From: Xylophilus sp. GW821-FHT01B05
Lineage (GTDB): Bacteria; Pseudomonadota; Gammaproteobacteria; Burkholderiales; Burkholderiaceae_C
Direction: 5' to 3'
Assembly (NCBI GenBank): GCA_038961845.1
Contig: CP152408.1
Span: forward strand, 3,472,001-3,536,000
Length of the DNA stretch: 64,000 bases
Of the stretch, positions 52,005-61,246 are shown in pieces (the first letter of the stretch is position 1; each line of letters starts with the position of its first letter). The position numbers and the translations under genes are program-made. The notes under the pieces were generated by a model. That model ran no database searches. It saw nothing but the letters and a program-made list of their open reading frames with translations, and was not told where the DNA came from.

Positions 52005-54107
52005 TCATGTCCGGTCACTCCCGATGTCAATCTGCAGATTGCCCAGTTCGTCCACGCGCAGCGCGTCGCCCGGCTGCACAACGGTGGTGGAGGCGTGCTC
52101 CTCGATCAGCGCCGGGCCTGTGATCAGGTTGCCCGAGCGCAGCAGGTCGCGGGTATAGACCGGCGTATCGGCCCAGCCGCCCTGGCGGAAGTACACCGGC
52201 TTGACGGTGCGCAGGGCGGCCTGCTCCGGCCTGGCCAAGCCCGCGTCCACGTGGTGCCTTGGCGGCTTCTTCATGGTGCCCAGCACCGTGACGCGCAGGC
52301 TCACCAGATCGGCCGGCTCCTTGGGCGCCGAAGTGCCATAGCGCACCTTGTGCAGGTCGTCGAACTGCTGCTTGATCGCCGAGCGGTCCCGCCCCTCGAA
52401 GAAGGCCATGGGCAGATCCACGGTGACGGCATGCTCCTGCCCGACATAGCGCATGTCGGCCGCGCGCTCGATGACCACGCCATCGGCCTTGACGCCAGAC
52501 TGCGCCAGTGCGGCACGGCCTTCTTCTTCCATCGACTGGTAGGCGGCCTCGATCTCCTCGAACGACAGGTCGTTCAGTTTGCGGAACACCGAGCGCACAT
52601 AGTCGTAGCGCAAGTCAGAAAACAACATGCCGTAGGCCGAGAAGTAGCCCGGCGCGAACGGAATCAGCACCTTGCGGATGCCGATCTCGCGGGCGATGGC
52701 CGACGCGTGCAGCGGGCCGGCGCCGCCATACACCACCATGGTGAAGCTGCCGGCGTCCAGGCCGCGCTCGGTGGTCACGGCCTTCACGGCGTGCGACATC
52801 TGCGTCACGGCGATGCGCAGGATGCCATCGGCCGCTTCGGTCGGGTCCAGCCCCAGCGGGCCGGCCACGCGCTCGCGCATCTGGCGCTGGCAGGCGTCCA
52901 TGTCGAGCTTGAGTTCACCGCCCAGAAAATGGTCGGCATCGAGCCGGCCCAGCAGCAGGTTGGCATCGGTCACGGTCGGCTCGGTGCCGCCGCGGCCATA
53001 GGCCACCGGGCCAGGGATAGAGCCCGCGCTCTGGGGGCCGACACGCAGCGCGTTGCCGGTCTCGATGCGCGCGATCGAGCCGCCGCCGGTGCCCACTTCG
53101 TGGATGTCCATCATCGGAATCTGGATCGGCAGCGCACGCTCGTAGCCACCGATCAGCGCCGAGCCGGTAGTGAGCGGCCGGCCCTCGCTGATCACGCCGG
53201 CCTTGGCCGTCGTGCCGCCCATGTCGAAGGCGATCGCGTCGCCCATGCCAAGCTGGGCGCAGATGGCCTGCGCACCGATCACGCCCGCCGCGGGGCCGGA
53301 CTCCAGCATGCGCACGCAGTCGCGCCGGGCATGTTCGCTAGGGAACAGGCCGCCAGTGGACTGCACGACGTAGAAATCGCCCTCGAAGCCCTTATGGCCC
53401 AGGTGCGCCTCCAGCTCGCCCAGGTAGGCAGAGACGCGCGGGCCTACGTAGGCATTGGCCACGGCGGTGGAGACGCGCTCGAACTCGCGGTACTCCTGGC
53501 TCAGCTCGTGCGAGGCGCAGATGAAGGCGCCGGGCAATTCTTCTTGCAGGATCTGCTTGACGCGCTGCTCATGCTTCGGGTTGCGATAGGAGTGCAGCAG
53601 CAGCACCGCGACCGACTCCACGCCCTGGCCGCTCAGCTCGCGCGCCAGTTCGCGCACCGCCGCCTCGTCCAGCGGCTTGTGGGTGCTGCCGTCGGCCCGC
53701 AGGCGCTCGGCCACCTCGAAGCGTAGCGAGCGCCGCACCAGCGGCTGGTGCTTGTTGAAGAAGAGGTTGTAGGCATCAGGCCGGTTGACGCGGCCGATCT
53801 CGTAGATGTCGCGAAAGCCCTCGGTGATCAAGAGCGCGGTATTGGCGCCGTTGCGCTCCAGCAGCGTGTTGATGGCGATGGTCGAGCCATGCAGAAACAG
53901 CTGGCCGTCGCGCAGGTCGATGTCGGCGCTGTCGAGCGTGGCCTGAATGCCATTGACCAGTTGGCCATGCGTGGACAGGGCCTTGCCGAACAGCAGCTTG
54001 CCGGTGGCCTCGTCGAAGGCGGCCATGTCGGTGAAGGTGCCGCCGATATCGACGGCAATGCGCAGCCGGGCGCTGCCGGCTGGCGCCGCTTGAAGGGTAT
54101 TTGTCAT
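52005..54107 (-). CDS. Hydantoinase A/oxoprolinase family protein
   Basis: This ATP-binding subunit has 700 residues from the ATG at 54107. The actin-like phosphate loop is RIAVDIGGTFTDMAAFDEAT, a second phosphate loop is MGGTTAKAGVISEG, and the Gly-rich GTGGGSIARIETGNALRVGPQ-type segment is typical (given here in part). The C-terminal domain ends GDALRVDELGNLQIDIG. It uses ATP to activate an amide, imide or ketone for hydrolysis or carboxylation with the HyuB partner. It is coupled to an FAH-family gene upstream (16 bases), implying that the product or precursor is an acylpyruvate or related keto acid. Confidence 0.93.
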   Translation of the reverse strand: MTNTLQAAPAGSARLRIAVDIGGTFTDMAAFDEATGKLLFGKALSTHGQLVNGIQATLDSADIDLRDGQLFLHGSTIAINTLLERNGANTALLITEGFRDIYEIGRVNRPDAYNLFFNKHQPLVRRSLRFEVAERLRADGSTHKPLDEAAVRELARELSGQGVESVAVLLLHSYRNPKHEQRVKQILQEELPGAFICASHELSQEYREFERVSTAVANAYVGPRVSAYLGELEAHLGHKGFEGDFYVVQSTGGLFPSEHARRDCVRMLESGPAAGVIGAQAICAQLGMGDAIAFDMGGTTAKAGVISEGRPLTTGSALIGGYERALPIQIPMMDIHEVGTGGGSIARIETGNALRVGPQSAGSIPGPVAYGRGGTEPTVTDANLLLGRLDADHFLGGELKLDMDACQRQMRERVAGPLGLDPTEAADGILRIAVTQMSHAVKAVTTERGLDAGSFTMVVYGGAGPLHASAIAREIGIRKVLIPFAPGYFSAYGMLFSDLRYDYVRSVFRKLNDLSFEEIEAAYQSMEEEGRAALAQSGVKADGVVIERAADMRYVGQEHAVTVDLPMAFFEGRDRSAIKQQFDDLHKVRYGTSAPKEPADLVSLRVTVLGTMKKPPRHHVDAGLARPEQAALRTVKPVYFRQGGWADTPVYTRDLLRSGNLITGPALIEEHASTTVVQPGDALRVDELGNLQIDIGSDRT

Positions 54108-54123
54108 GGTGAAAGCCCCGGCC

Positions 54124-54972
54124 TCAGGCCGCGGTGCCAATACGGTTGCGCAGCACGCCCAGGCCGGAGATCTCGACCTCGACCACGTCCCCCTCCTTCA
54201 TGTAGCGCGGTGGGTCGCGGCGGTCGCCCACGCCGCCTGGCGTGCCGGTGGCGATCACGTCGCCCGGCGACAAGGGCGTGAAGCGGGATATGTATTCGAT
54301 CAAGGTCGGGATGGTGAAGATCAGGTCCGACAGCGATGCGTGCTGCATCACCTCGCCGTTGAGCCGCGCCTCCAGCGTCAGCGCATTGACATCGGGCACC
54401 TCGTCGGCCGTCACCAGCCAGGGGCCCAGCGCGCCCGTGCCGGGGAAGTTCTTGCCCGGCGTCCATTGGTGCGTGTGGCGCTGCCAGTCGCGCACCGTGA
54501 TGTCGTTGAAGCAGGCGTAGCCGGCCACGTGCTCGAAGGCCTGCGCCTTGGGGATCGCGCGGCCGCCGCGGCCGATGACGACGGCAAGCTCGCCCTCCCA
54601 ATCGAAGCGCTCCGAGAAGGACGGCCGCAGCACCAGGTCGCCATTGGCGGCCAGCGAGTCGGCAAAGCGGACGAACAGCGCGGGGTAGGCGCTGTCGTCG
54701 CGCTTGGTTTCGGCAACGTGGGTCTTGTAGTTCAGGCCCACGCAGATGAACTTCTGCGGGTGGGGCAGCACCGGCAACGCCCGCGTGCCGGCGGGCGCCA
54801 CGCGGCTGCCACGGCCCAGCACCTGCGCCAATTCGCCCAGTGCGCCGCCGCGCAGCACCGACGCGATATCGGGGTAACGCCCCAGGAAGTCGCTCGGGGG
54901 TTGGAGGTATTCACCATCCTGCGCCACCCCATAGGTAGCGGCTCCTGCATGCTCACAGCTGACCAGTTTCAA
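54124..54972 (-). CDS. Fumarylacetoacetate hydrolase family protein
   Basis: I start this gene at the TTG at 54972 (LKLVSCEHAG), with AAGGAG six bases upstream; the open frame continues to 55059 but is then Arg/Cys-rich and non-homologous. The 282 residues match single-domain FAH proteins: FICVGLNYKTHVAE, FVRFADSLAANGD, FDWEGELAVVIGRGG with the metal-binding Glu pair, ACFNDITVRDWQRH, and TGTPGGVGDRRDPPRYM. These hydrolyse acylpyruvates or decarboxylate/hydrate keto acids in aromatic and amino-acid breakdown. First gene of the operon, divergent from the LysR gene. Confidence 0.92.
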   Translation of the reverse strand: MKLVSCEHAGAATYGVAQDGEYLQPPSDFLGRYPDIASVLRGGALGELAQVLGRGSRVAPAGTRALPVLPHPQKFICVGLNYKTHVAETKRDDSAYPALFVRFADSLAANGDLVLRPSFSERFDWEGELAVVIGRGGRAIPKAQAFEHVAGYACFNDITVRDWQRHTHQWTPGKNFPGTGALGPWLVTADEVPDVNALTLEARLNGEVMQHASLSDLIFTIPTLIEYISRFTPLSPGDVIATGTPGGVGDRRDPPRYMKEGDVVEVEISGLGVLRNRIGTAA

Positions 54973-55095
54973 TGCTTTCTCCTTGGCTGAACGGCAGAGG
55001 GCTGCGCGCCTGCAATCCCTTGCGCGACAGCGTTGTGCAGCTAATGTAGAAATCGCCAAGCTCTTCTCCTAGATAAACTTCTCAGGCTTCAGACT

Positions 55096-55109
55096 TGCCA
55101 AAATTGGCA
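55096..55109. promoter_or_regulatory. LysR-type binding-site candidate
   Basis: TGCCAAAATTGGCA has perfect 6-base arms and contains a T-N11-A pattern. It lies 23 bases before the LysR start and about 125 bases from the FAH gene start, in the shared intergenic region, as expected for an autoregulating LysR protein that activates the divergent operon. Confidence 0.5.
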
Positions 55110-55131
55110 TGGCCAACCTGGGTAAACCCCG

Positions 55132-56043
55132 ATGAACATCAGCAGCGTCAGGCTCTTCCTGGAGGTGGCGGAGGCAGGCAGCCTCAGCAAGGTGGCGGCG
55201 CGCCGGCAGACGGTGCAGTCGCATATCAGCCGCCAGATCAGCGACTTCGAGGCCGCGTTTGGCGGCCCCCTCTTCCGCCGCACCGGCCGCGGCGTGGCGT
55301 TGACGGAACTGGGCGCGCGCGCAGCGCTGCGGCTGCGTACCTGGCTGCAGGAAACAGACCGCATCACGGAAGAGCTGCGCGCCGAGTCAGACCAATTGCT
55401 CGGGGAGGTGCGGCTGGGCATCATCCCGTCGGCCGCGCACCCGCTGATGACGCGGCTTTTCGAGCGGCTGCAGGCAGAGCACCCGGGCATACGCCTGAAC
55501 ATTGCCGAGGCCCAGGGCACCGAGCTCGACACCATGCTGGACAGCGGCGCGGTCGATCTCGCGATCCTGTTCCGCTTCCACCGCCCGAGCGGGCGCGAGG
55601 AAAAGCTGCTGTCCGTTGCCCACACCTATCTCGTGTCCGCCCCCGGCGACGAGATCACCAGCGGGCCCACCGTCAACTTCTCGCGCCTGGCCGGCCTGCG
55701 CCTGGTACTGCCCCGCCGCCCCAGCCATTGGCGCAACGCGCTGGACGAGACCGCGCGCAGCCTGGGCTTCAAGCTGGAGCCGGTGGCAGAGGCGGATTCA
55801 CTGACGGTGCAGAAAGAGCTGGTGGCCCACACACCGGGCCTGTACTCGGTGCTGGGCCCCTACGCGATGACGCCCGAGCTGCAAAGCGGCCGGCTGCAGG
55901 CCAGCAAGCTGGTCAAGCCGGACCTGTGCCGGCACGTGACCTTGGCTTTCCCCAAGCAGGGAAAGCTCTCGCCTGCGTGCCGCACCGTCGCGGACATGGT
56001 GCAGCAGCTGGTGGCGTCGTGGGGGAATCAGCTCACGGCCTAG
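55132..56043 (+). CDS. LysR family transcriptional regulator
   Basis: This 303-residue regulator has the N-terminal winged helix-turn-helix (SVRLFLEVAEAGSLSKVAAR, SHISRQISDFEAAFG, TELGARAAL). A LysR substrate-binding domain follows (GEVRLGIIPSAAHPLMTRLF, GAVDLAILFRFH, LYSVLGPYAMTPEL). It is transcribed away from the FAH-HyuA-HyuB operon, with a perfect palindrome in the gap. It probably activates that operon in response to the pathway substrate or an intermediate. It ends 25 bases before the convergent polygalacturonase gene. Confidence 0.93.
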   Translation: MNISSVRLFLEVAEAGSLSKVAARRQTVQSHISRQISDFEAAFGGPLFRRTGRGVALTELGARAALRLRTWLQETDRITEELRAESDQLLGEVRLGIIPSAAHPLMTRLFERLQAEHPGIRLNIAEAQGTELDTMLDSGAVDLAILFRFHRPSGREEKLLSVAHTYLVSAPGDEITSGPTVNFSRLAGLRLVLPRRPSHWRNALDETARSLGFKLEPVAEADSLTVQKELVAHTPGLYSVLGPYAMTPELQSGRLQASKLVKPDLCRHVTLAFPKQGKLSPACRTVADMVQQLVASWGNQLTA

Positions 56044-56067
56044 CGAGCGAATCCACCCGCACCCGCA

Positions 56068-57663
56068 TCAGATCGGCGAACTCGGCAGCACCGAATGCAG
56101 CGGCTCGAAGGCCGTCCGGCAATCGACGGGCACCGATGTGCCCGGGACCACCTTGACCTTCACATCGTCGGCAGAGGAAGGCGTGATCGACTGCGCGAAG
56201 CTCACCGCGCCCGGGCCGAACACGAAGTGGGTTGCGGCTGGCACACCGTTGGGGCCGCCGTTGTGGCCTGGGGCGAAGGTCGGCTGGGCGCCGTCGAACA
56301 CCACGTTGTCTAGCGTGATCGACATCGGATAGTGGTGGCCATCTGCATCAAAACCCGCGAACGTCATCTGCCCGCCGCCGTACTTGCTGCTGCCCAATGC
56401 GTGCAGCCCGCTGACCTTGATGTTGGTAAAGCGCGGGTAGTGCGTGCCGCCGCTGGCATTGGAGTAGTACGAGTCAAACACCAGCGGCTGCCGCACGTCG
56501 CGCATGCAGACGCCGCTGTAGGTCACACCATCCACCTTGCCGCCGCGCGATGCATCTGACTTGATGCGCAGGCCAATGCCACCGCTGCTGTCAAAGCCAT
56601 CGATCGAGAGGCCGGCCACCTGCATGTCGCTCAGGCCCGAGTCGGTCTCGCTGCCGATGGACATGCCGTGCCCATAGTAGAAGTGGTTGTCGATGAAGGC
56701 GAGCTGCGTCGACGCCCGCTTGCCATGCGACTTGACGGCGACGTTGTCGTCGCCAACGCTGATGTAGGAATGGGCCAGCAGCACTTGGCTCGATTGCCCG
56801 GGGTCGAAGCCGTCGGTGTTCTTTACCGTCTCGGGCGTGAAGCAGCTCGCGGGCGTGGCCTGGTCCGGCGTCGAGTTGGCGGGGCAGGCATAGCCCGGCT
56901 GCGAGTACGCCAGGCTGGGCGACAGGATCTTGATGCCCCAGGCGGTGACGCCGCTCACGCCGCTGGTCACGATGTGAAAGTTGGGCGCGTTGAGCACGGC
57001 CACGCGGTACAGCGTGAAGTTGCCGCCATCGCGGACCTGGATCAGCAACGGGTTGTGCTGGTAGAGGTTCTCGCTCTTGTTCTGGTAGGCCACATCCCAC
57101 CACGAGCGAATGCCGGCATTCGGCCCGCTGGTGAGCAGGCTGCCGCCGCGCCCATCGATCGCGCCATCACCAACGATGCCGCTGCCCACGGTGCTGGCGG
57201 CCTGGATGAAGGGCTTGCAGGCGTCCTGGTGCGAGCTGGTGGCCGTGCCGCAGATGCCGGCGCCGTTGTCGTAGTCGGCCGGGTTGCGCGACGCGAACAG
57301 CGTGACACCCTTGTCGATCCACAGCGTGACGCCAGACTTGAGCGCCAAGGGCCCGCTGAGAAAACCCGTCGTGCCCGCAGCGCCCTGCACCAGCCTCACC
57401 GCCTGCCCGGCGGGGCAGGCATCGATCGCCCCCTGAATGCGCCGGGTGTCGGGCGCCGAGTCCGATGCGTTGCCATCCAGCCGGTCGATAGAGCCGTTGA
57501 CCGGCGCCATGCTGGCGCCCAGCGTGGCGCAGAGCGTGCCGGGCAGCGTGGGCTCGGCGACGTCGCCCCATTGCGTCGTCACGGACGCGGCGCTGGCAGC
57601 GCAGCAGACCGACAGGCACGCACCGACCGTTGCAGCAAGGCGCAGACCACTAGACATCTTCAT
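56068..57663 (-). CDS. Secreted glycoside hydrolase family 28 protein (polygalacturonase)
   Basis: This enzyme would cleave pectic polygalacturonate. The 531 residues begin with a signal peptide (LRLAATVGACLSVCCAASA). The right-handed beta-helix carries all four GH28 signatures: NTDG (282-285), GDDN (304-307) with the catalytic Asp pair, GHGMSIGS with His332, and RIK (366-368) for substrate binding. RBS GGAA precedes the ATG. It stands alone between the LysR gene and acnB. The galacturonate released would match the uxaA/uxaB branch at 25-28 kb. Confidence 0.93.
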   Translation of the reverse strand: MKMSSGLRLAATVGACLSVCCAASAASVTTQWGDVAEPTLPGTLCATLGASMAPVNGSIDRLDGNASDSAPDTRRIQGAIDACPAGQAVRLVQGAAGTTGFLSGPLALKSGVTLWIDKGVTLFASRNPADYDNGAGICGTATSSHQDACKPFIQAASTVGSGIVGDGAIDGRGGSLLTSGPNAGIRSWWDVAYQNKSENLYQHNPLLIQVRDGGNFTLYRVAVLNAPNFHIVTSGVSGVTAWGIKILSPSLAYSQPGYACPANSTPDQATPASCFTPETVKNTDGFDPGQSSQVLLAHSYISVGDDNVAVKSHGKRASTQLAFIDNHFYYGHGMSIGSETDSGLSDMQVAGLSIDGFDSSGGIGLRIKSDASRGGKVDGVTYSGVCMRDVRQPLVFDSYYSNASGGTHYPRFTNIKVSGLHALGSSKYGGGQMTFAGFDADGHHYPMSITLDNVVFDGAQPTFAPGHNGGPNGVPAATHFVFGPGAVSFAQSITPSSADDVKVKVVPGTSVPVDCRTAFEPLHSVLPSSPI

Positions 57664-57770
57664 GTTGTATTTCCTTTTGTGGGGTTGTTGCTGCTGCTAA
57701 ACGCCTGGCCGATGCGGGGCGCTGACCAAGAAAGCGCGGCGGGCAAGGGAAGAAGGTAAGAATGAGTGAC

Positions 57771-57876
57771 TTCAAAATAGATAGCTGCATGCCCGTGCGC
57801 CACCTCCACTTCAGGCATAAAACATGCTGAAGTCCAGATTAACCGCGGGCATACAGCTACATATTCAATAGCAAAA
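57771..57876. repeat. Dispersed intergenic palindromic repeat, copy E (nested dyads)
   Basis: The outer arms are AGCTGCATGCCCG and CGGGCATACAGCT; an inner pair CTTCAGGCAT/ATGCTGAAG sits between them; flanks are ATAGATAGC and TTCAATAGCAA. It is the largest and best paired copy of the family. It lies between the polygalacturonase promoter region and the acnB terminator. Confidence 0.6.
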
Positions 57877-57910
57877 GAAAAGCCCGCATGGTATGTCCAT
57901 GCGGGCTTTC
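57877..57910 (-). terminator. Rho-independent terminator of acnB
   Basis: On the minus strand a 10-bp stem (GCCCGCATGG with CCATGCGGGC) and a 5-base loop is followed by TTTTCTTTT, about 35 bases past the acnB stop. The reverse side has a weaker T run. Confidence 0.88.
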
Positions 57911-57943
57911 TCTCTCAGGAATGCGGGGCTATCGCCCCCGGCT

Positions 57944-60529
57944 TCAGGCCGTGACGGTGTCTGCCACGTCCTTGAACTCCTGGATCTGGTCGAAGTTCAG
58001 GTATTGGTAGATCTTGTCGCCGTTGGCGTTGAGCACGCCCATGTCGGCCTGGTACTCAGCCTTGGTCGGGATGCGGCCCAGCTTGGAGCAGATCGCGGCC
58101 AGTTCAGCCGAGCCCAGGTACACGTTGGTGTTCTTGCCCAGGCGGTTGGGGAAGTTGCGCGTGCTGGTCGACATCACGGTGGCGCCTTCCTTGACCTGTG
58201 CCTGGTTGCCCATGCACAGGCTGCAGCCCGGCATTTCCATGCGCGCGCCGGCCGCGCCGAAGACGCCGTAGTGGCCTTCTTCGGTGAGCTGCTGCGCGTC
58301 CATCTTGGTGGGCGGCGCCATCCACAGCTTGACCGGGATATCGCGCTTGCCTTCAAGCAGCTTGCTGGCTGCGCGGAAGTGGCCGATGTTGGTCATGCAG
58401 GAGCCGATGAAGACTTCATCGATCGCGTTGCCGGCCACGTCGGACAGGGTCTTGGCGTCGTCCGGGTCATTCGGGCAGCAGACGATGGGCTCGGTGATCT
58501 CGTTCAGGTCGATCTCGATCACGGCGGCGTATTCGGCATCCGCGTCGGCTTCGAGCAGTTGCGGGTTGGCCAGCCAGGCTTCCATGGCGGCGATGCGGCG
58601 GCCGATGGTGCGCTTGTCGGCGTAGCCCTGGGCGATCATGTTCTTCAGCAGCACGATGTTGCTGTTGATGTACTCGATGATCGGCTCCTTGTTGAGCTTG
58701 ATCGTGCAGCCAGCGGCAGAGCGCTCGGCCGAAGCGTCAGACAGCTCAAACGCCTGCTCTGCCTTCAGATCCGGCAGGCCTTCGATTTCCAGGATGCGAC
58801 CGGAGAAGAAGTTTTTCTTGCCCTTCTTCTCGACGGTGAGCAGGCCGGCCTTGATGGCGTACAGCGGGATCGCATGCACCAGGTCGCGCAGCGTGACGCC
58901 AGGCTGCATCGTGCCCTTGAAGCGCACCAGCACCGACTCCGGCATGTCCAGCGGCATCACGCCGGTGGCGGCAGCAAAGGCCACCAGGCCCGAGCCTGCG
59001 GGGAAGCTGATGCCGATCGGGAAGCGCGTGTGGCTGTCGCCGCCGGTGCCCACGGTGTCGGGCAGCAGCATGCGGTTGAGCCAGCTGTGGATGATGCCGT
59101 CGCCGGGCTTGAGCGAGATGCCGCCACGGTTGCTGATGAACTCAGGCAGCTCGTGGTGGGTCTTGACGTCCACCGGCTTGGGATAAGCCGCGGTGTGGCA
59201 GAAGGACTGCATCACCAGGTCGGCGGAGAAGCCCAGGCAGGCCAGGTCCTTCAGCTCGTCACGGGTCATCGGGCCGGTGGTGTCTTGCGAGCCGACCGAG
59301 GTCATCTTGGGTTCGCAGTAGGTGCCGGGCAGCATGCCCTGGCCTTCTGGCAGGCCGCAGGCACGGCCGACCATCTTCTGCGCCAGCGTGAAGCCCTTGC
59401 CCGTGGCCTTGGGGTTCTGCGGCAGGCGGAACAGCGTGGACACCGGCAGGCCCAGCGCCTCGCGCGCCTTGGCGGTCAGGCCACGGCCAACGATCAACGG
59501 GATGCGGCCACCGGCGCGCACTTCGTCAAACAGCACATCGCTCTTGACGGTGAATTCGGCAATGACCTTGCCGTCCTTCAGTGCCTTGCCGTCGTAGGGA
59601 CGCAGCTCGACCACGTCGCCCATGTTCATCTGCGTCACGTCGAGCTCGATCGGCAGCGCGCCAGCGTCTTCCATGGTGTTGTAGAAGATCGGTGCGATCT
59701 TGCTGCCCAGGCAGACACCGCCAAAGCGCTTGTTCGGCACGAAGGGGATGTCTTCGCCGGTGAACCACAGCACCGAGTTGGTGGCCGACTTGCGGCTGGA
59801 GCCGGTGCCGACCACGTCGCCCACATAGGCCACCAGATTGCCGCGCGCACGCAGGTCTTCGATGAACTTGATCGGGCCGCGCTTGCCGTCTTCTTCGGGC
59901 GTGATGCCGTCGCGCTTGTTCTTCAGCATGGCCAGCGCGTGCAGCGGGATGTCCGGGCGGCTCCAGGCGTCAGGCGCGGGCGACAGGTCGTCGGTGTTGG
60001 TCTCGCCGGTCACCTTGAAGATGCTGACGGTGATGCTCTGCGGCACTTCCGGGCGGCTGGTGAACCACTCGGCATCGGCCCAGCTTTGCAGCACGCCACG
60101 GGCGTTGGCATTGCCCTTGTCGGCCTTGTCCTTGACGTCATGGAACTGGTCGAACATCAGCAGCGTCTTCTTCAGGCCTTCGGCTGCGACGCCGCCCACT
60201 TCAGCGTCGTCCAGCAGGTCGATCAGCGGGCTGATGTTGTAGCCGCCCAGCATGGTGCCGAGCAGCTCGGTTGCCTTGGCGCGGCTGATCAGCGCCGTCT
60301 TCTCGGTACCGTGCGCCACAGCGGCGAGGTAGCTCGCCTTGACCTTGGCCGCATCGTCCACACCCGCGGGCACGCGGTGCGTCAGCAGGTCCAGCAGGCC
60401 GTCTGTATCGGCGGCGCTGGCGGTCTTGATGAGCTCGATCAGCTCGGCCGTCTGCTTGGCCGACAGCGGCAGCGGCGGGATGCCGAGCGCGGCGCGTTCG
60501 GCGACATGGGCACGGTAGGCTTGCAACAT
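57944..60529 (-). CDS. acnB: Aconitate hydratase B
   Basis: This TCA-cycle enzyme isomerises citrate to isocitrate through cis-aconitate. The 861 residues match AcnB: an N-terminal HEAT-like domain ([20 protein letters not shown]), then the swivel domain, then the catalytic core. The [4Fe-4S] ligands are in [16 protein letters not shown] and [13 protein letters not shown], with a third Cys earlier ([10 protein letters not shown] region). The substrate-binding [11 protein letters not shown] is present. It is last in the mdh-tam-citE-like-small-protein-acnB order on this strand and has its own terminator. Confidence 0.97.
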   Translation of the reverse strand: MLQAYRAHVAERAALGIPPLPLSAKQTAELIELIKTASAADTDGLLDLLTHRVPAGVDDAAKVKASYLAAVAHGTEKTALISRAKATELLGTMLGGYNISPLIDLLDDAEVGGVAAEGLKKTLLMFDQFHDVKDKADKGNANARGVLQSWADAEWFTSRPEVPQSITVSIFKVTGETNTDDLSPAPDAWSRPDIPLHALAMLKNKRDGITPEEDGKRGPIKFIEDLRARGNLVAYVGDVVGTGSSRKSATNSVLWFTGEDIPFVPNKRFGGVCLGSKIAPIFYNTMEDAGALPIELDVTQMNMGDVVELRPYDGKALKDGKVIAEFTVKSDVLFDEVRAGGRIPLIVGRGLTAKAREALGLPVSTLFRLPQNPKATGKGFTLAQKMVGRACGLPEGQGMLPGTYCEPKMTSVGSQDTTGPMTRDELKDLACLGFSADLVMQSFCHTAAYPKPVDVKTHHELPEFISNRGGISLKPGDGIIHSWLNRMLLPDTVGTGGDSHTRFPIGISFPAGSGLVAFAAATGVMPLDMPESVLVRFKGTMQPGVTLRDLVHAIPLYAIKAGLLTVEKKGKKNFFSGRILEIEGLPDLKAEQAFELSDASAERSAAGCTIKLNKEPIIEYINSNIVLLKNMIAQGYADKRTIGRRIAAMEAWLANPQLLEADADAEYAAVIEIDLNEITEPIVCCPNDPDDAKTLSDVAGNAIDEVFIGSCMTNIGHFRAASKLLEGKRDIPVKLWMAPPTKMDAQQLTEEGHYGVFGAAGARMEMPGCSLCMGNQAQVKEGATVMSTSTRNFPNRLGKNTNVYLGSAELAAICSKLGRIPTKAEYQADMGVLNANGDKIYQYLNFDQIQEFKDVADTVTA

Positions 60530-60575
60530 CTTCTTTTCTCCGGGGGCAATGGTTATTGGGGCGGCGCGGAAGGCC

Positions 60576-61172
60576 TTACTTCTGCGCGTCGGTGGCGGGC
60601 TTGGAGTCCAGCGGCTCCAGCAGGCTGCGCTGCGGGTTCTTCTTCAGATCTTCAGCCATGGCCAACTGCTGCGGACTCTGGCATTCGTCGGCCAGGCGTT
60701 CACCGATCTTCTGGTTCATCAGCATGGACTTGTTGCCCAGCTGCAGCCACATGGCGCCGGCCTTCGGGTCTTCCAGGCGGATGGCGCCGGTGCGGCTTTC
60801 CACCGGGTGCATGCGGTAGCGCACCTTGGCGGTCTGCACGGTGAAGAAGCCGGGCTTCTTCTCGTCGGGCGTGATCAGCACGTTGGCGCCCAGCTCGCAC
60901 TTGATCGGGCCGGAGTAGACGCGCTGCGCCACGGCCAGGTCGGCTTCGCTCAGGACGACGTTGGTGTCATCGCTGATCGGCGTGACTTCTTCAACGGCCT
61001 TGGCGGCGCGGCGGGTGATCTTGGGCTTTGGCTTGGGCGCGGGCTTGGCGGCGGTACTTGCGGCCTTCTTGGCTGCCGGCGCTGCGGTGGTGCTCTGGGC
61101 AGCGGCTTGTGCCAGCGCCAGGCCAGGCATGGCCAGCGCGCAGAGGGTAAGGGCGAGGACTGTGTTTTTCAT
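60576..61172 (-). CDS. Secreted protein of unknown function
   Basis: This 198-residue protein has a clear signal peptide ([18 protein letters not shown], cleaved about residue 22). An Ala/Pro/Lys-rich linker ([10 protein letters not shown]) and a folded part follow, with [40 protein letters not shown] and [18 protein letters not shown]. Two Cys residues could form a disulfide. I recognise it only as a hypothetical periplasmic protein that occurs beside acnB in related genomes, without known function. The gaps to acnB (46 bases) and the CitE-like gene (74 bases) suggest cotranscription. Confidence 0.8.
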   Translation of the reverse strand: MKNTVLALTLCALAMPGLALAQAAAQSTTAAPAAKKAASTAAKPAPKPKPKITRRAAKAVEEVTPISDDTNVVLSEADLAVAQRVYSGPIKCELGANVLITPDEKKPGFFTVQTAKVRYRMHPVESRTGAIRLEDPKAGAMWLQLGNKSMLMNQKIGERLADECQSPQQLAMAEDLKKNPQRSLLEPLDSKPATDAQK

Positions 61173-61246
61173 GTGATGTATCCCTGGGGCAAAGAAAGCG
61201 AAAGGTGTTGCGGGGCTTGCGTGAGAGCTTGCGGCTATCGGATCGG

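Noticed and set aside
57893..60844. A 983-codon open frame antisense to acnB
   Set aside because: It lies opposite a complete aconitase B and runs through its terminator. There are no motifs and the composition is biased.
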